A stretch of DNA of 64,000 nt from Agromyces sp. 3263 (lineage in GTDB: Bacteria; Actinomycetota; Actinomycetes; Actinomycetales; Microbacteriaceae): the NCBI RefSeq assembly GCF_031456545.1, contig NZ_JAVDUV010000002.1, positions 558,001-622,000 on the forward strand, in the 5' to 3' direction. Below, piece by piece: positions 53,930 through 63,608 of the stretch; the stretch's first letter is position 1; the number at the start of each line of letters is the position of its first letter. Below the pieces are notes generated by a model, which saw nothing but the letters and a program-made list of their open reading frames with translations, was not told the DNA's origin and ran no database searches. A program made the translations under genes and the position numbers.

Positions 53930-55270
53930 ATGACCGCGTCACGGCCCGCCCCCGACCACCAGGACCCGGTGGCCGGGGGCGAGCTGCGTCTGCCGCGAGC
54001 GCCGGGGGTCGCCCGACGGTACTGGGCGCGGCATCCGCGACTCGTCGACGGTCTCATCGCCGGGGTCTACGGCGTTCCCACCATCGTCATCACGATCGTC
54101 TCGGCGGCCCAGCAGCAGTTGCCGCCGGGGCTGGCCGTCGCGATCGCGGCTGCGGCGCTGGCCGCGAGCCTCGGCCTGCTCGTCGCCCGGCGGACTCATC
54201 CGAGGCTGGTGCTCGCCCTCGCCTGGCTGGCCTGCCTCGCCTCGATCTGGGCTCCTTCGGTCGACGTGGTCGCCATCCTCCTCGCCCTCTACGGGCTCGC
54301 CGTCTACGGCACCTCTCGTGCGGCATGGATCGGCTTCGGCACATCCGCGGCGGTGGGCGCGGCGGCGGCCTACCTGTCGGCGGCGATCAGGCGGGCCGCC
54401 GGGGTGGTGCCGCTCGACGGCGACGCGTTGAGCGCCGCGCTCTCCTTCGCCGTGCTCATGCTCCTGGCGACCCTCATCGGTGTCACGGTCGGCAATCGGC
54501 GGCGCTACCTGGACGCGCTGATCGCCCGTGCGCACGACCTGGCCCGAGAGCGCGATCAGCAGTCGCAGCTCGCCGCCGCAGCGGAGCGCGCCCGCATCGC
54601 CCGGGAGATGCACGACATCGTGTCGCACGGGCTCACCGTCATGATCACGCTCGCGGAGGGATCGGCGGCGACCGCCCCGAAGGACCCCGAGCGCGCTGCG
54701 GCGACGATGCGTCACGTCGCGGAGGCCGGCCGCGACGCGCTCGGCGAGATGCGTCGCATGCTGGGCGTGCTCGAGGGGCCGACGGATGCCGCCGGCTCCG
54801 CCGATCGGGCGCCGCAGCCCGGCGTCGATGCGATCCCGGCGCTCGTCGATGGTTTCCGCGACGCCGGCCTGCCCGTGCGCCTCACCACCGCCGGTGCGCC
54901 GATCACGGAGCCGACGCTCGAGCTCGCGGTCTACCGGCTCGTGCAGGAGGGCCTCACGAACGCGCTGCGGCACGCCGACGGCGCGCAGCAGGTCGACGTC
55001 CGAATCGTCCACGGCGACGACGCGGTCGAGGTGGTCGTGGAGGACGACGGCCACGCCCACGGCATGCCCGGGATCGTCGGCTCCGGTCGGGGCTTGCCCG
55101 GCCTTCGCGAGCGGGTCGGGCTCTACGGCGGCACCCTCGATGCGGGCCCACGGTCGACCGGCGGCTGGCGCATGCACGCGACGCTGCACGCGACGCTGGA
55201 GGCGGCGTATGACCGACGTTCCACCGATGCCGCCGTGGACGCGGCGGCACGGACGGAGGACCCGGCGTGA
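53930..55270 (+). CDS. Sensor histidine kinase, HisKA_3 (446 aa)
   Basis: Four or five membrane segments (about 35-58, 65-85, 90-107, 112-150, 165-185). Dimerisation helix with RARIAREMHDIVSHGLTVMI (His ~226), N-box EGLTNALRHADGA and G-boxes EDDGHAHG and GRGLPGLRERV. The last 30 residues are a variable tail. It overlaps the response regulator by 4 bases and follows the ABC genes. Likely senses cell-envelope or antibiotic stress, by analogy with similar loci. Confidence 0.93.
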   Translation: MTASRPAPDHQDPVAGGELRLPRAPGVARRYWARHPRLVDGLIAGVYGVPTIVITIVSAAQQQLPPGLAVAIAAAALAASLGLLVARRTHPRLVLALAWLACLASIWAPSVDVVAILLALYGLAVYGTSRAAWIGFGTSAAVGAAAAYLSAAIRRAAGVVPLDGDALSAALSFAVLMLLATLIGVTVGNRRRYLDALIARAHDLARERDQQSQLAAAAERARIAREMHDIVSHGLTVMITLAEGSAATAPKDPERAAATMRHVAEAGRDALGEMRRMLGVLEGPTDAAGSADRAPQPGVDAIPALVDGFRDAGLPVRLTTAGAPITEPTLELAVYRLVQEGLTNALRHADGAQQVDVRIVHGDDAVEVVVEDDGHAHGMPGIVGSGRGLPGLRERVGLYGGTLDAGPRSTGGWRMHATLHATLEAAYDRRSTDAAVDAAARTEDPA

Positions 55271-55968
55271 CGGACGACCGGTGGGACATCCGCGTCGCCA
55301 TCGTCGACGACCAGGCGCTCGTGCGCACCGGATTCCGGATGGTGCTCGACGCGGAACCCGACCTCGTCGTGGTCGGCGAAGCCGGAGACGGTGCCGCCGC
55401 CATCGAGCTGGCACGGTCGACGCCCATCGACGTGATGCTCATGGACGTGCGCATGCCCGGGGTCGACGGCATCGCCGCCACCGCCGAGGTGACCGCGGGG
55501 CCCGCCTCGCCGCGGGTCATCGTGCTCACCACCTTCGACCTCGACGAGTACGCGTTCGCGGCGATCCGGGCGGGCGCCAGCGGCTTCCTCCTGAAGGATG
55601 CCCGGCCGCAGGAGCTGACCACCGCGATCCGCACGGTGCACGCCGGCGAGGCCGCGCTCGCGCCCCGCGTCACCCGCCGGATGATCGAGCTGTTCGCCGC
55701 CGACCTCCCGGCTTCGGGAGCCGCCGATGCGCGAGCCGAGCTGTTCGACCGGCTGTCACCCCGAGAACGCGAGATCCTCGTCGCCATCGCCGAGGGCCTC
55801 AACAACAGCGAGCTCGCATCGAGGTTCTTCCTCTCCGAATCGACGGTGAAGACGCACGTCGGACGCATCCTGCAGAAGCTCGACGCCCGCGACCGCGTGC
55901 ACCTTGTCATCCTCGCCTACGAGCACGGGCTCCTCAGCGGGCCAGGAACATCCCCCGAGCGTCGGTAG
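55267..55968 (+). CDS. LuxR-type response regulator (233 aa)
   Basis: Receiver domain with VDDQ (15-18), phospho-Asp in VMLMDVRMPG (~62) and Lys in FLLKDA (~112). LuxR HTH with LSPREREILVAIAEGLNNSELA. Encoded with the kinase upstream; probably controls the ABC exporter. Its stop is 35 bases from the second pepN start. Confidence 0.94.
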   Translation: MTDDRWDIRVAIVDDQALVRTGFRMVLDAEPDLVVVGEAGDGAAAIELARSTPIDVMLMDVRMPGVDGIAATAEVTAGPASPRVIVLTTFDLDEYAFAAIRAGASGFLLKDARPQELTTAIRTVHAGEAALAPRVTRRMIELFAADLPASGAADARAELFDRLSPREREILVAIAEGLNNSELASRFFLSESTVKTHVGRILQKLDARDRVHLVILAYEHGLLSGPGTSPERR

Positions 55969-56002
55969 GCTGTCTGGGCACACCGACACGGAGGGCCCAT
56001 CG

Positions 56003-58576
56003 ATGGCAGCTGCACACCTCACCCGACTCGAGGCAGAGGAGCGCGTCGGCATCGTGCACGCGCCGAGCTACGAGGTCGACCTCGACCTCACGGGCGACGG
56101 CGGAACGTTCCGGTCCACCACGGTGGTGCGGTTCGGCGCGACGCCCGGCGCGTCCACCTTCATCGAGTCGACAACCCTCGAGGTGCACGAGCTCGTGCTG
56201 AACGATCGGCCGCTCGACCCGGCAGCGGTCATCGACGGCGACCGCATCCGCCTCGTCGCCCTCGAGGCGCAGAACGAGCTCGTGGTGCGGTCGACGCGCG
56301 CCTATTCGAACACCGGCGAGGGCCTGCACCGCTTCGTCGATCCCGTCGACGAAGCCGTGTACCTCTACACCGAGTTCGCGGTGGCCGAGGCGAACCGGGT
56401 CTACGCCGTCTTCGACCAGCCCGATCTCAAGGCGTCGGTGCGGTTCACCATCACGGCGCCCGCCGCGTGGCAGGTGCTGAGCAACGCGCCCACGCCCGAC
56501 CCGGTGCCGGCAGGCACTGACGGCACGACCGCGACGTGGGCGTTCGAGACCGGCCCGGTCATCTCGAGCTACATCGTCGCCATCATCGCCGGCCCGTATG
56601 CGGCCTGGCGCGGCGCGGCTCGCAGCATCGACGGCCGCGACGTTCCGCTCGGCCTCTTCACCCGCGCCTCGCTCGCGCAGTACGCCGAGCCCGACGTCAT
56701 GTTCGAGACGGTGCAGGCGGGACTCGCGTTCTACGAACGGGCCTTCGGCGTCCCCTATCCCTTCGGCAAGTACGACCAGGTCTTCGTGCCCGAGTACAAC
56801 TGGGGCGCCATGGAGAACGTCGGCGCCGTCACGTTCAACGAGGGCTACCTGTTCCGGTCGCGCGTCTCGGACGCCCGGCGCGAGCAGCGCGCCATCGTGG
56901 TGCTGCACGAGCTCAGCCACATGTGGTTCGGCAACTCGGTGACCATGCGCTGGTGGAACGACCTCTGGTTGAACGAGTCGTTCGCCACGTGGGCGTCGAC
57001 GCTGGCCACGTCGCAGGTCACGGAGTTCACGGGCGTCTGGGCGACGTTCGCGAGCGACGAGAAGACCCACGCGGCCGAGCAGGACCAGCTTCCCTCGACG
57101 CACCCGATCGTCGCCGAGATCCGCGACCTCGGCGACGTCGAGGTGAACTTCGACGCCATCACGTACGACAAGGGCGCCTCGGTCTTGAAGCAGCTCGTCG
57201 CGTGGGTCGGCCTCGAGGCGTTCCAGCGGGGCGTCGGCGCCTACCTGACGGCGCACGGCGGTGGCAACGCCACCCTGCGCGACCTCCTCGACGAGCTCGA
57301 GCGGGCGAGCGGGCGGGACCTCACCCGGTGGTCCGAGCTCTGGCTCGAGACCGCCGGCGTGAACACCCTGCGAGCGATCGTCGAGACGGATGCCGCGGGC
57401 ACGATCACCGCGGCGCGCATCGAGCAGACCGCGGCGGCGGCACATCCGACCCTCCGCCCGCATCGTGTCGCGATCGGCTGCTATTCCGCCGACGAGCACG
57501 GCGCCCTCGTGCGCACGCACCGCCTCGAGCTCGACGTCGACGGCGCCGTCACCGACGTTCCCGACCTCGTGGGCGTCCAGCGCCCCGACCTGCTGCTCGT
57601 GAACGACGACGACCTCACCTACGCGAAGGTGCGGCTCGACGATGCCTCCTTCGCCGCCGCGATCGCGGGCCTGGCTGAACTCGCCGACCCCGTCGCGCGG
57701 GCGGTCGTTCTCGGCTCGGCGTGGGATGCGGTGCGCGACGCCGAACTGCCCGCGAGCGAGTTCGTGCGGCTCGTGCTCGGCAGCGTCGGCCACGAGACGC
57801 AATCCGCCGCGCGGGGCCTCGCCCTCTCCCGACTCGAGCTCGCCGTCGGCCGCTACCTGGCCGACGAGCACCGCGAGCGGATCGCGGCCGAGACGGGCGA
57901 CGCGGTGTGGGCGCTCGCGGAGCTCGCGCAGGCGGGCAGCGACACCCAGCTGCAGTTCGTGAAGGCGTTCACCCGGCTTGCGGCGACGCAGGCCCACGCC
58001 GACGTGCTCGGCAGCCTCCTGGACGGCTCCATCAAGCTGCCCGGGCTCGACGTCGACCTCGACCTGCGGTGGGAGCTCGTGATCGCGCGCTCGGCCCTCG
58101 GCGCGGCATCCGACGAGGAGATCGACGCGGCGCTCGCGCTCGACGAGACCGCCAAGGGCCGCCAGCTCGCGGAGACCGCCCGTGCGGCTCGCCCCGACCA
58201 GGCGGTGAAGGATGCCGCGTGGCGTCGCGTCGCGACCGACGCGAGCCTCTCGAACGACCTCGCCCGCGCCATCGCCGAGGGATGGCGTCGCACGACGGCA
58301 CCCGAGCTGCTCGCCACGACCGCCACCGCCTACTTCGAGATGCTCCAGCGCACCTGGTCGGAGCGGAGCTTCACGATGGCCTCGCTCATCGTGTCGCGGC
58401 TCTTCCCGTCGCCGCTCGTCGACGAGGAGCTCGCCGCCATGGCCCGCGAGTGGCTCGCCGCGAACGTGTCGCCGGCGCCGTTGCACCGGCTCGTCTCCGA
58501 GCAGCTCGATGAGCTCGAGCGTGCGCTGGCGGCTCGCGCGTGCGATGCCAGCATGCTCTCGGGCGCGGCTCAGTAG
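56003..58576 (+). CDS. pepN: Aminopeptidase N, M1 family (857 aa), copy 2
   Basis: The same architecture as copy 1: GAMEN (written WGAMENVG), HELSHMWFGNS and NESFATW. The zinc motif HExxH is intact. Sequence is clearly related along the whole length, but diverged (HELAH against HELSH, NAGAMEN against NWGAMEN). The ATG at 56,003 has a GGAGGG upstream. Broadly the same activity is expected; different peptide preference is possible. Confidence 0.95.
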   Translation: MAAAHLTRLEAEERVGIVHAPSYEVDLDLTGDGGTFRSTTVVRFGATPGASTFIESTTLEVHELVLNDRPLDPAAVIDGDRIRLVALEAQNELVVRSTRAYSNTGEGLHRFVDPVDEAVYLYTEFAVAEANRVYAVFDQPDLKASVRFTITAPAAWQVLSNAPTPDPVPAGTDGTTATWAFETGPVISSYIVAIIAGPYAAWRGAARSIDGRDVPLGLFTRASLAQYAEPDVMFETVQAGLAFYERAFGVPYPFGKYDQVFVPEYNWGAMENVGAVTFNEGYLFRSRVSDARREQRAIVVLHELSHMWFGNSVTMRWWNDLWLNESFATWASTLATSQVTEFTGVWATFASDEKTHAAEQDQLPSTHPIVAEIRDLGDVEVNFDAITYDKGASVLKQLVAWVGLEAFQRGVGAYLTAHGGGNATLRDLLDELERASGRDLTRWSELWLETAGVNTLRAIVETDAAGTITAARIEQTAAAAHPTLRPHRVAIGCYSADEHGALVRTHRLELDVDGAVTDVPDLVGVQRPDLLLVNDDDLTYAKVRLDDASFAAAIAGLAELADPVARAVVLGSAWDAVRDAELPASEFVRLVLGSVGHETQSAARGLALSRLELAVGRYLADEHRERIAAETGDAVWALAELAQAGSDTQLQFVKAFTRLAATQAHADVLGSLLDGSIKLPGLDVDLDLRWELVIARSALGAASDEEIDAALALDETAKGRQLAETARAARPDQAVKDAAWRRVATDASLSNDLARAIAEGWRRTTAPELLATTATAYFEMLQRTWSERSFTMASLIVSRLFPSPLVDEELAAMAREWLAANVSPAPLHRLVSEQLDELERALAARACDASMLSGAAQ

Positions 58577-58587
58577 ACTCTCTCACC

Positions 58588-59700
58588 ATGTTCCGAGCCG
58601 CAGAGACCCCCACCGACCCTGCCGACGAGACCCCGCTCAGCGGCAACTTCTGGGCGGGCGTGGCGCAGTTCTGGGCCGACAACTGGGACGTCATCGTCGG
58701 CAAGCTCATCGCGATCCTGTTCATCATCGCGATCGCGTTCCTCATCCGATGGATCCTCCACTTCGTCATCGACCGCACCGTGAACCGCGTGGTGTCGGGC
58801 GTCAAGAAGAAGCAGGACGTCACCGACACGCAGGCCCTGCAGGCGTCGCCGCTCGCCGCCGTGCGCGTCGTGCAGCGCACCCGCACGCTCGGCACCGTGC
58901 TCACGAACATCGTGAACGTGACGCTGTTCATCGTCGTCACGCTCATGATCGTGAGCACCATCGACCCCTCCATCCTCGGCTCCTTCGCGCTGCTCTCCGC
59001 AGCGATCGGCGCCGGCCTCGGCTTCGGCGCGCAGAACATCGTGAAGGACGCGCTGAACGGCATCTTCATGGTCGTGGAGGACCAGCTCGGCGTCGGCGAC
59101 GTCGTCGACCTCGGCCCCGCGACCGGCATCGTCGAGGAGGTGCGCATCCGCGTCACGACGGTGCGCGACGTGAACGGCACGCTCTGGTTCGTGCGCAACG
59201 GCGAGATCCTCAGAGTCGGCAACATGTCCCAGGGCTGGGCGCGGGTCATCCTCGACCTCGCGGTGCCGTACGATGCCGACGTGGAAGCCGTCGAGAGCGA
59301 GATGCTCCGCACCGCCACCGAGCTCGCACAGTCGGGCAAGTGGCGTTCGCGCGTACTCGAGAAGCCCGAGATCTGGGGCCTCGAGTCGATCTCCGATGAG
59401 GCGATGGTCATCCGCATCGTCATGAAGGTGCGCACGTCGTCGAAGGACGACGTGGCCCGCGAGCTCCGCACCCGCCTGAAGCACGCGATGGACGCCATGG
59501 GCGTGACACTCCCGAGCCTCTCGAGCGTCGTGCTCAGCGGCTTCGACGGCGCGACCCGGGTCAAGGGCGCGAAGCCCCCGAGGACCGGGCCCAGCAGCGT
59601 GGTGACGACGGATGCCTCGCGCACGGCGATCGCCACGAAGCCGAAGGTTCCCCGCGCCCCCCGCGCCCCGAAGCCGCCGACCACGGGAGGCGCCGAGTGA
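58588..59700 (+). CDS. MscS-type mechanosensitive channel (370 aa)
   Basis: Membrane segments ~35-60, 105-130 and the pore helix ~128-150 with [20 protein letters not shown], as in MscS TM3. The beta domain has [21 protein letters not shown], then [16 protein letters not shown]. The C-terminus (about 330-370) is Lys/Pro/Ala-rich and likely disordered. It releases solutes on osmotic downshock. It overlaps the globin gene by 4 bases. Confidence 0.93.
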   Translation: MFRAAETPTDPADETPLSGNFWAGVAQFWADNWDVIVGKLIAILFIIAIAFLIRWILHFVIDRTVNRVVSGVKKKQDVTDTQALQASPLAAVRVVQRTRTLGTVLTNIVNVTLFIVVTLMIVSTIDPSILGSFALLSAAIGAGLGFGAQNIVKDALNGIFMVVEDQLGVGDVVDLGPATGIVEEVRIRVTTVRDVNGTLWFVRNGEILRVGNMSQGWARVILDLAVPYDADVEAVESEMLRTATELAQSGKWRSRVLEKPEIWGLESISDEAMVIRIVMKVRTSSKDDVARELRTRLKHAMDAMGVTLPSLSSVVLSGFDGATRVKGAKPPRTGPSSVVTTDASRTAIATKPKVPRAPRAPKPPTTGGAE

Positions 59701-60161
59701 CCGACCAGGCGAACCCCGCGGCATCCGGGCCCGTGCAGCCGGCGGGCGTGCCGCTGCGCGGCAGCGAGCACGGCCCGGCGCTCGGACCCTCGTTCTACGA
59801 GACCGTCGGCGGTCGCGCCACGTTCGAGCGGCTCGTCGCCGAGTTCTACCGCGGCGTCGCCGACGATCCCGTGCTCCGGCCGATGTACCCCGAGGAGGAC
59901 CTCGGGCCGGCCGCCGAACGGCTCACCATGTTCCTCGAGCAGTACTGGGGCGGTCCCGGCACGTACAGCGAGCAGCGCGGGCACCCGCGCCTGCGCATGC
60001 GCCACCTCCCGTTCAAGGTGAACCCCGACGCGCGCGACCGCTGGCTCGCGCACATGCGCGCGGCGGTCGACTCCCTCGACCTGCCGCCGCTCGCCGAGGA
60101 GACGCTCTGGGACTACCTGCAGCGCGCCGCGTTCGCGATGGTCAACACCTTCGAGGACTGA
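59697..60161 (+). CDS. glbO: Truncated haemoglobin, group II (GlbO-like) (154 aa)
   Basis: Group II trHb features: [40 protein letters not shown] and [10 protein letters not shown] with proximal His (~101), then RWLAHM. It binds O2 or NO at a haem. The first ~30 residues are an extension rich in Pro/Ala. It is coupled to mscS by a 4-base overlap. Confidence 0.93.
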   Translation: MTDQANPAASGPVQPAGVPLRGSEHGPALGPSFYETVGGRATFERLVAEFYRGVADDPVLRPMYPEEDLGPAAERLTMFLEQYWGGPGTYSEQRGHPRLRMRHLPFKVNPDARDRWLAHMRAAVDSLDLPPLAEETLWDYLQRAAFAMVNTFED

Positions 60162-60202
60162 ACGCCCCACCCACCCCGCACCACCCAGACGAAGGAGTCC
60201 AC

Positions 60203-61903
60203 GTGGCCGCCACCCCCGCGCCCTCATCCCCCGCATCACCCGCGTCCCGGTACTCGATGCACGAGCCCGACGCGATCATCGTCGGTGCGGGCCTCTCGGG
60301 CCTCGTCGCCGCGGCCGAACTGGTCGACGCGGGCAAGCGCGTGGTGATCGTCGAGCAGGAGCCTGAGGCGAGCCTCGGCGGGCAGGCGCACTGGTCGTTC
60401 GGCGGACTCTTCCTCGTCGATTCGCCCGAGCAGCGTCGGATGGGAGTGAAGGACTCCCTTGAGCTGGCGAAGCAGGACTGGTCGGGCACGGCCGGATTCG
60501 ACCGCGAGGAGGACGAGTGGGGCCGGCGCTGGGCCGAGGCGTATGTCGAGTTCGCGGCCGGCGAGAAGCGCGCGTGGCTGCATGAGAAGGGCGTCCGGTT
60601 CTTCCCGGTCGTCGGCTGGGCCGAGCGCGGCGGCTACAACGCCATCGGCCACGGCAACTCGGTTCCCCGCTTCCACATCACGTGGGGCACCGGGCCCGGC
60701 GTGCTCGCGCCGTTCATCGCCCGGGTGCAGGCCGGGGCTGCGGCCGGACTCGTCGAGTTCCGGCACCGGCACCGTGTCGACGAGGTCGTCGTCGAGTCGG
60801 GCGTCGTGGTGGGCGTCCGAGGGGCCGTGCTCGCCCCCGACGCCGCCGGGCGCGGCGAGCCGAGCAACCGCGAGGTCGTCGGCGACTTCGACCTGCGGGC
60901 GCCGGCCGTGGTCGTGGCATCCGGTGGCATCGGCGGCAATCACGACCTGGTACGGGAGTTCTGGCCCGAGCGCATGGGCGTCGCGCCCGAGAGCCTGCTC
61001 TCGGGGGTTCCCACGCATGTCGACGGCCGGATGCTGCCCATCGCCGAGCGCGCGGGCGCCCGGCTCGTCAACGGCGACCGCATGTGGCACTACACCGAGG
61101 GCATCACGAACTGGGATCCGGTGTGGCCCATGCATGGCATCCGTATCCTGCCCGGTCCCTCGTCGCTGTGGTTCGACGCCGAGGGCCGCCGCCTGCCCGT
61201 GCCGCTCTTCCCCGGCTTCGACACCCTCGGCACGCTGGAGCACATCGTGGCCACCGGCCACGCCCACTCGTGGTTCGTGCTGACGCAGAAGATCATCGAG
61301 AAGGAGTTCGCGCTGTCGGGCAGCGAGCAGAACCCCGACCTCACCGGCAAGGACCTGAAGCTGCTCGCCGACCGGCTCGGCTCGGGCGCTCCGGGCCCCG
61401 TGGAGGCGTTCAAGCAGCACGGCGTGGACTTCGTGGTCGCCGACACCCTGCCCGAGCTCTTCGACGGCATGCGTGCGCTCTCCCCCGACGTGCCGATCGA
61501 CACCGACAACATCGAGCGCGAGATCGTGGCGCGCGACCGCGAGCTCGAGAACGAGTTCTCGAAGGACCTGCAGCTCACCGCCGTGCGAGGGGCCCGCAAG
61601 TACCGGGGCGACAAGCTCATCCGGGTGGCGACGCCCCACCGGATCCTCGATCCGAAGGCGGGCCCGCTCATCGCCGTGAAGCTGCACGTGCTCACGCGCA
61701 AGAGCCTCGGCGGCATCCAGACCGACCTCGATTCGCGGGCCCTCGCATCCGACGGCACGGTCGTGCCCGGGCTCTACGCGGTCGGCGAGGCCGCAGGGTT
61801 CGGCGGCGGCGGCGTGCACGGGTATCGCGCGCTCGAGGGCACCTTCCTCGGCGGATGCCTCTTCACGGGTCGTGCGGCCGGGCGCGCGATCGCCCGGGGC
61901 TGA
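60203..61903 (+). CDS. FAD-dependent dehydrogenase, fumarate-reductase-like family (566 aa)
   Basis: GTG at 60,203 with GAAGGAG upstream. FAD-binding DAIIVGAGLSGLVAAAEL (~24-41) and VVASGGIGGN in the middle; C-terminal VPGLYAVGEAAGFGGGGVHGYRALEGT is the second FAD contact. This fits the COG3573 oxidoreductase group related to ketosteroid dehydrogenases and fumarate reductases. Substrate unknown. Cytosolic, with a low-complexity N-terminus (Pro/Ala/Ser). Confidence 0.9.
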   Translation: MAATPAPSSPASPASRYSMHEPDAIIVGAGLSGLVAAAELVDAGKRVVIVEQEPEASLGGQAHWSFGGLFLVDSPEQRRMGVKDSLELAKQDWSGTAGFDREEDEWGRRWAEAYVEFAAGEKRAWLHEKGVRFFPVVGWAERGGYNAIGHGNSVPRFHITWGTGPGVLAPFIARVQAGAAAGLVEFRHRHRVDEVVVESGVVVGVRGAVLAPDAAGRGEPSNREVVGDFDLRAPAVVVASGGIGGNHDLVREFWPERMGVAPESLLSGVPTHVDGRMLPIAERAGARLVNGDRMWHYTEGITNWDPVWPMHGIRILPGPSSLWFDAEGRRLPVPLFPGFDTLGTLEHIVATGHAHSWFVLTQKIIEKEFALSGSEQNPDLTGKDLKLLADRLGSGAPGPVEAFKQHGVDFVVADTLPELFDGMRALSPDVPIDTDNIEREIVARDRELENEFSKDLQLTAVRGARKYRGDKLIRVATPHRILDPKAGPLIAVKLHVLTRKSLGGIQTDLDSRALASDGTVVPGLYAVGEAAGFGGGGVHGYRALEGTFLGGCLFTGRAAGRAIARG

Positions 61904-61918
61904 GCGGCGGCGGCGCGC

Positions 61919-62599
61919 CTACGCCTTGAGCGTCCAGGGCTTGCGCCGCACGAGCACGTGCCCGCGCCGCGACGTGAGGCGCGTCCACGGGCCCGTCTCG
62001 AAGAGCCGCACCGGGTCGTCGCCGAGGAACCCGAGGCTGTAAGCACCGAATGCCGCACCGGCGGGCACGTACTCGAGTCCCTGCACGCCACGTCCCCACA
62101 CCTCGGAGCGCACGCGCTGCACCAGCTGCTCGCCGGTGCCCTCGGGGATGGCCGTCGCGACCTCGTCGATGCCCGCGCGTGCGGCGGCCTCGAGGGTCGC
62201 GGCATCCGTCTCGCCGAGGGGGCGCCAGCCACCCCTGGGCGGTGAGATGCCCGCCCACGTGACCGTGTTCACCTCGGGCGGCCGGGTCATCGTGACCGGA
62301 CGCGATTCGTCGTCGTCCGCGAGTTCGGAGCGTGCGCGAACGATGCGCTCGACGAGCGACCGCATCGGCACGACCACGTCGAAGTCCTCGGTCTCGAAGA
62401 GGGCGAAGGTGCGCAGCCCGAGGACCGTCGGGCTCTCGTCGAGGATGCCGCGCGGATACAGGATCGCCGTGTAGACCGCGAGGATGCCGGAACCGGCGAC
62501 GAGGCGCACCGAACCGTCCTCGACGCGCCCGGCGCGCTGCAGGTAGGTGTGCAGGTCACCGAGCGACAGGCTGTCGGCGAGCGTGAGTTGTTGAACCAT
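61919..62599 (-). CDS. Conserved protein of unknown function (226 aa)
   Basis: Not recognised. A mixed alpha/beta sequence starting VQQLTLADSLSLGDLHTYLQRAGRV, with a beta-rich middle and a basic C-terminus (RRGHVLVRRKPWTLKA). No signal peptide or membrane helix. It is convergent with the dehydrogenase and divergent from tesB. Probably a real gene, judged by coding composition. Confidence 0.8.
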   Translation of the reverse strand: MVQQLTLADSLSLGDLHTYLQRAGRVEDGSVRLVAGSGILAVYTAILYPRGILDESPTVLGLRTFALFETEDFDVVVPMRSLVERIVRARSELADDDESRPVTMTRPPEVNTVTWAGISPPRGGWRPLGETDAATLEAAARAGIDEVATAIPEGTGEQLVQRVRSEVWGRGVQGLEYVPAGAAFGAYSLGFLGDDPVRLFETGPWTRLTSRRGHVLVRRKPWTLKA

Positions 62600-62691
62600 C
62601 TGCTGTCTAAACTACCAAGGGAGCGCCGGCGCCCCCTGACGTCGGCGTCTTCGGCGTCGTCCCGCGGCCGCCCCCATGACACGGAGGAACG

Positions 62692-63573
62692 ATGAACGGT
62701 CCCATCGACGGCCTGCTGAGCACCCTCAACCTCACCGACACGGGCGCCCGCACCACCGAGGACATCTTCACGGGGCCGTCGCAGTGGATGCCGCTCGGCC
62801 GGGTCTTCGGCGGGCAGGTGCTCGCTCAGTCCATCGTGGCCGCCATGCACACCGTGCCGTCCGACCGCACCGTGCATTCGATGCACGGCTACTTCCTGCG
62901 GCCCGGCGACGTGCAGCACCCGATCACCTTCTCCGTCGACCGCATCCACGACGGGCGGTCGTTCTCGACGCGCCGCACGCAGGCGTACCAGCACGGCGAG
63001 CCGATCCTGTCGCTCATCGCCTCGTTCCAGACGCACGACGACGGCGTCGAGCACCAGGTCGACATGCCGCACGACCTCCCCGAGCCCGAATCGCTGCCGT
63101 CGACCGCCGACGTGCTCGGCCACGTCGACCACGACGTCGCGCGATACTGGTCGAGCGAGCGGGCGTTCGACGTGCGCCACATCCCGTCTCCCGTGTACCT
63201 CAGGGTCGACGGCGACCGCGTGCCGCGCCAGGCCGTGTGGATGAAGGCGGTCGGCACCCTCTCCGACGACCCGAAGCAGCACCGCGCCGCTCTCGCCTAC
63301 GCGAGCGACTACACGATCCTCGAGCCGGTGCTGCGGGCGCACGGCGTGGCCTGGGCCACTCCCGGCCTGAAGGTGGCGAGCCTGGACCACGCGATGTGGT
63401 GGCACCGCGACGCGCGGGTCGACGAATGGCTGCTGTACACGCAGGAGTCGCCCTCGGCCAGTGGCGGACGCGGGCTCTCGCTCGGCCGGATCTACACGCG
63501 CGACGGCGTGCTGATCGCGAGCGTCGCCCAGGAGGGCATGATCCGTGTCCCCGAGTCCGACCCGCGCGGCTGA
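62692..63573 (+). CDS. tesB: Acyl-CoA thioesterase II (293 aa)
   Basis: Two hot-dog domains: N-terminal VFGGQVLAQSIVAAMHTV and SMHGYFLRPGD, C-terminal LKVASLDHAMWWHRDARVDEWLLY with RGLSLGRIYTRDGVLIASVAQEGMIR. The catalytic Asp (SLDHAMW), a Ser/Thr and the Gln (VAQEG) of TesB are present. It hydrolyses medium- and long-chain acyl-CoA. CGGAGGAACG precedes the ATG. Confidence 0.95.
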   Translation: MNGPIDGLLSTLNLTDTGARTTEDIFTGPSQWMPLGRVFGGQVLAQSIVAAMHTVPSDRTVHSMHGYFLRPGDVQHPITFSVDRIHDGRSFSTRRTQAYQHGEPILSLIASFQTHDDGVEHQVDMPHDLPEPESLPSTADVLGHVDHDVARYWSSERAFDVRHIPSPVYLRVDGDRVPRQAVWMKAVGTLSDDPKQHRAALAYASDYTILEPVLRAHGVAWATPGLKVASLDHAMWWHRDARVDEWLLYTQESPSASGGRGLSLGRIYTRDGVLIASVAQEGMIRVPESDPRG

Positions 63574-63608
63574 CGCCCGAGTCACTCGACCGAACGAAGG
63601 AGCAGGCC

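Noticed and set aside
49428..58486. Long minus-strand frames (837 and 850 codons) opposite both pepN genes
   Set aside because: They mirror the coding strand of clear M1 aminopeptidases and have no motif or ribosome site.
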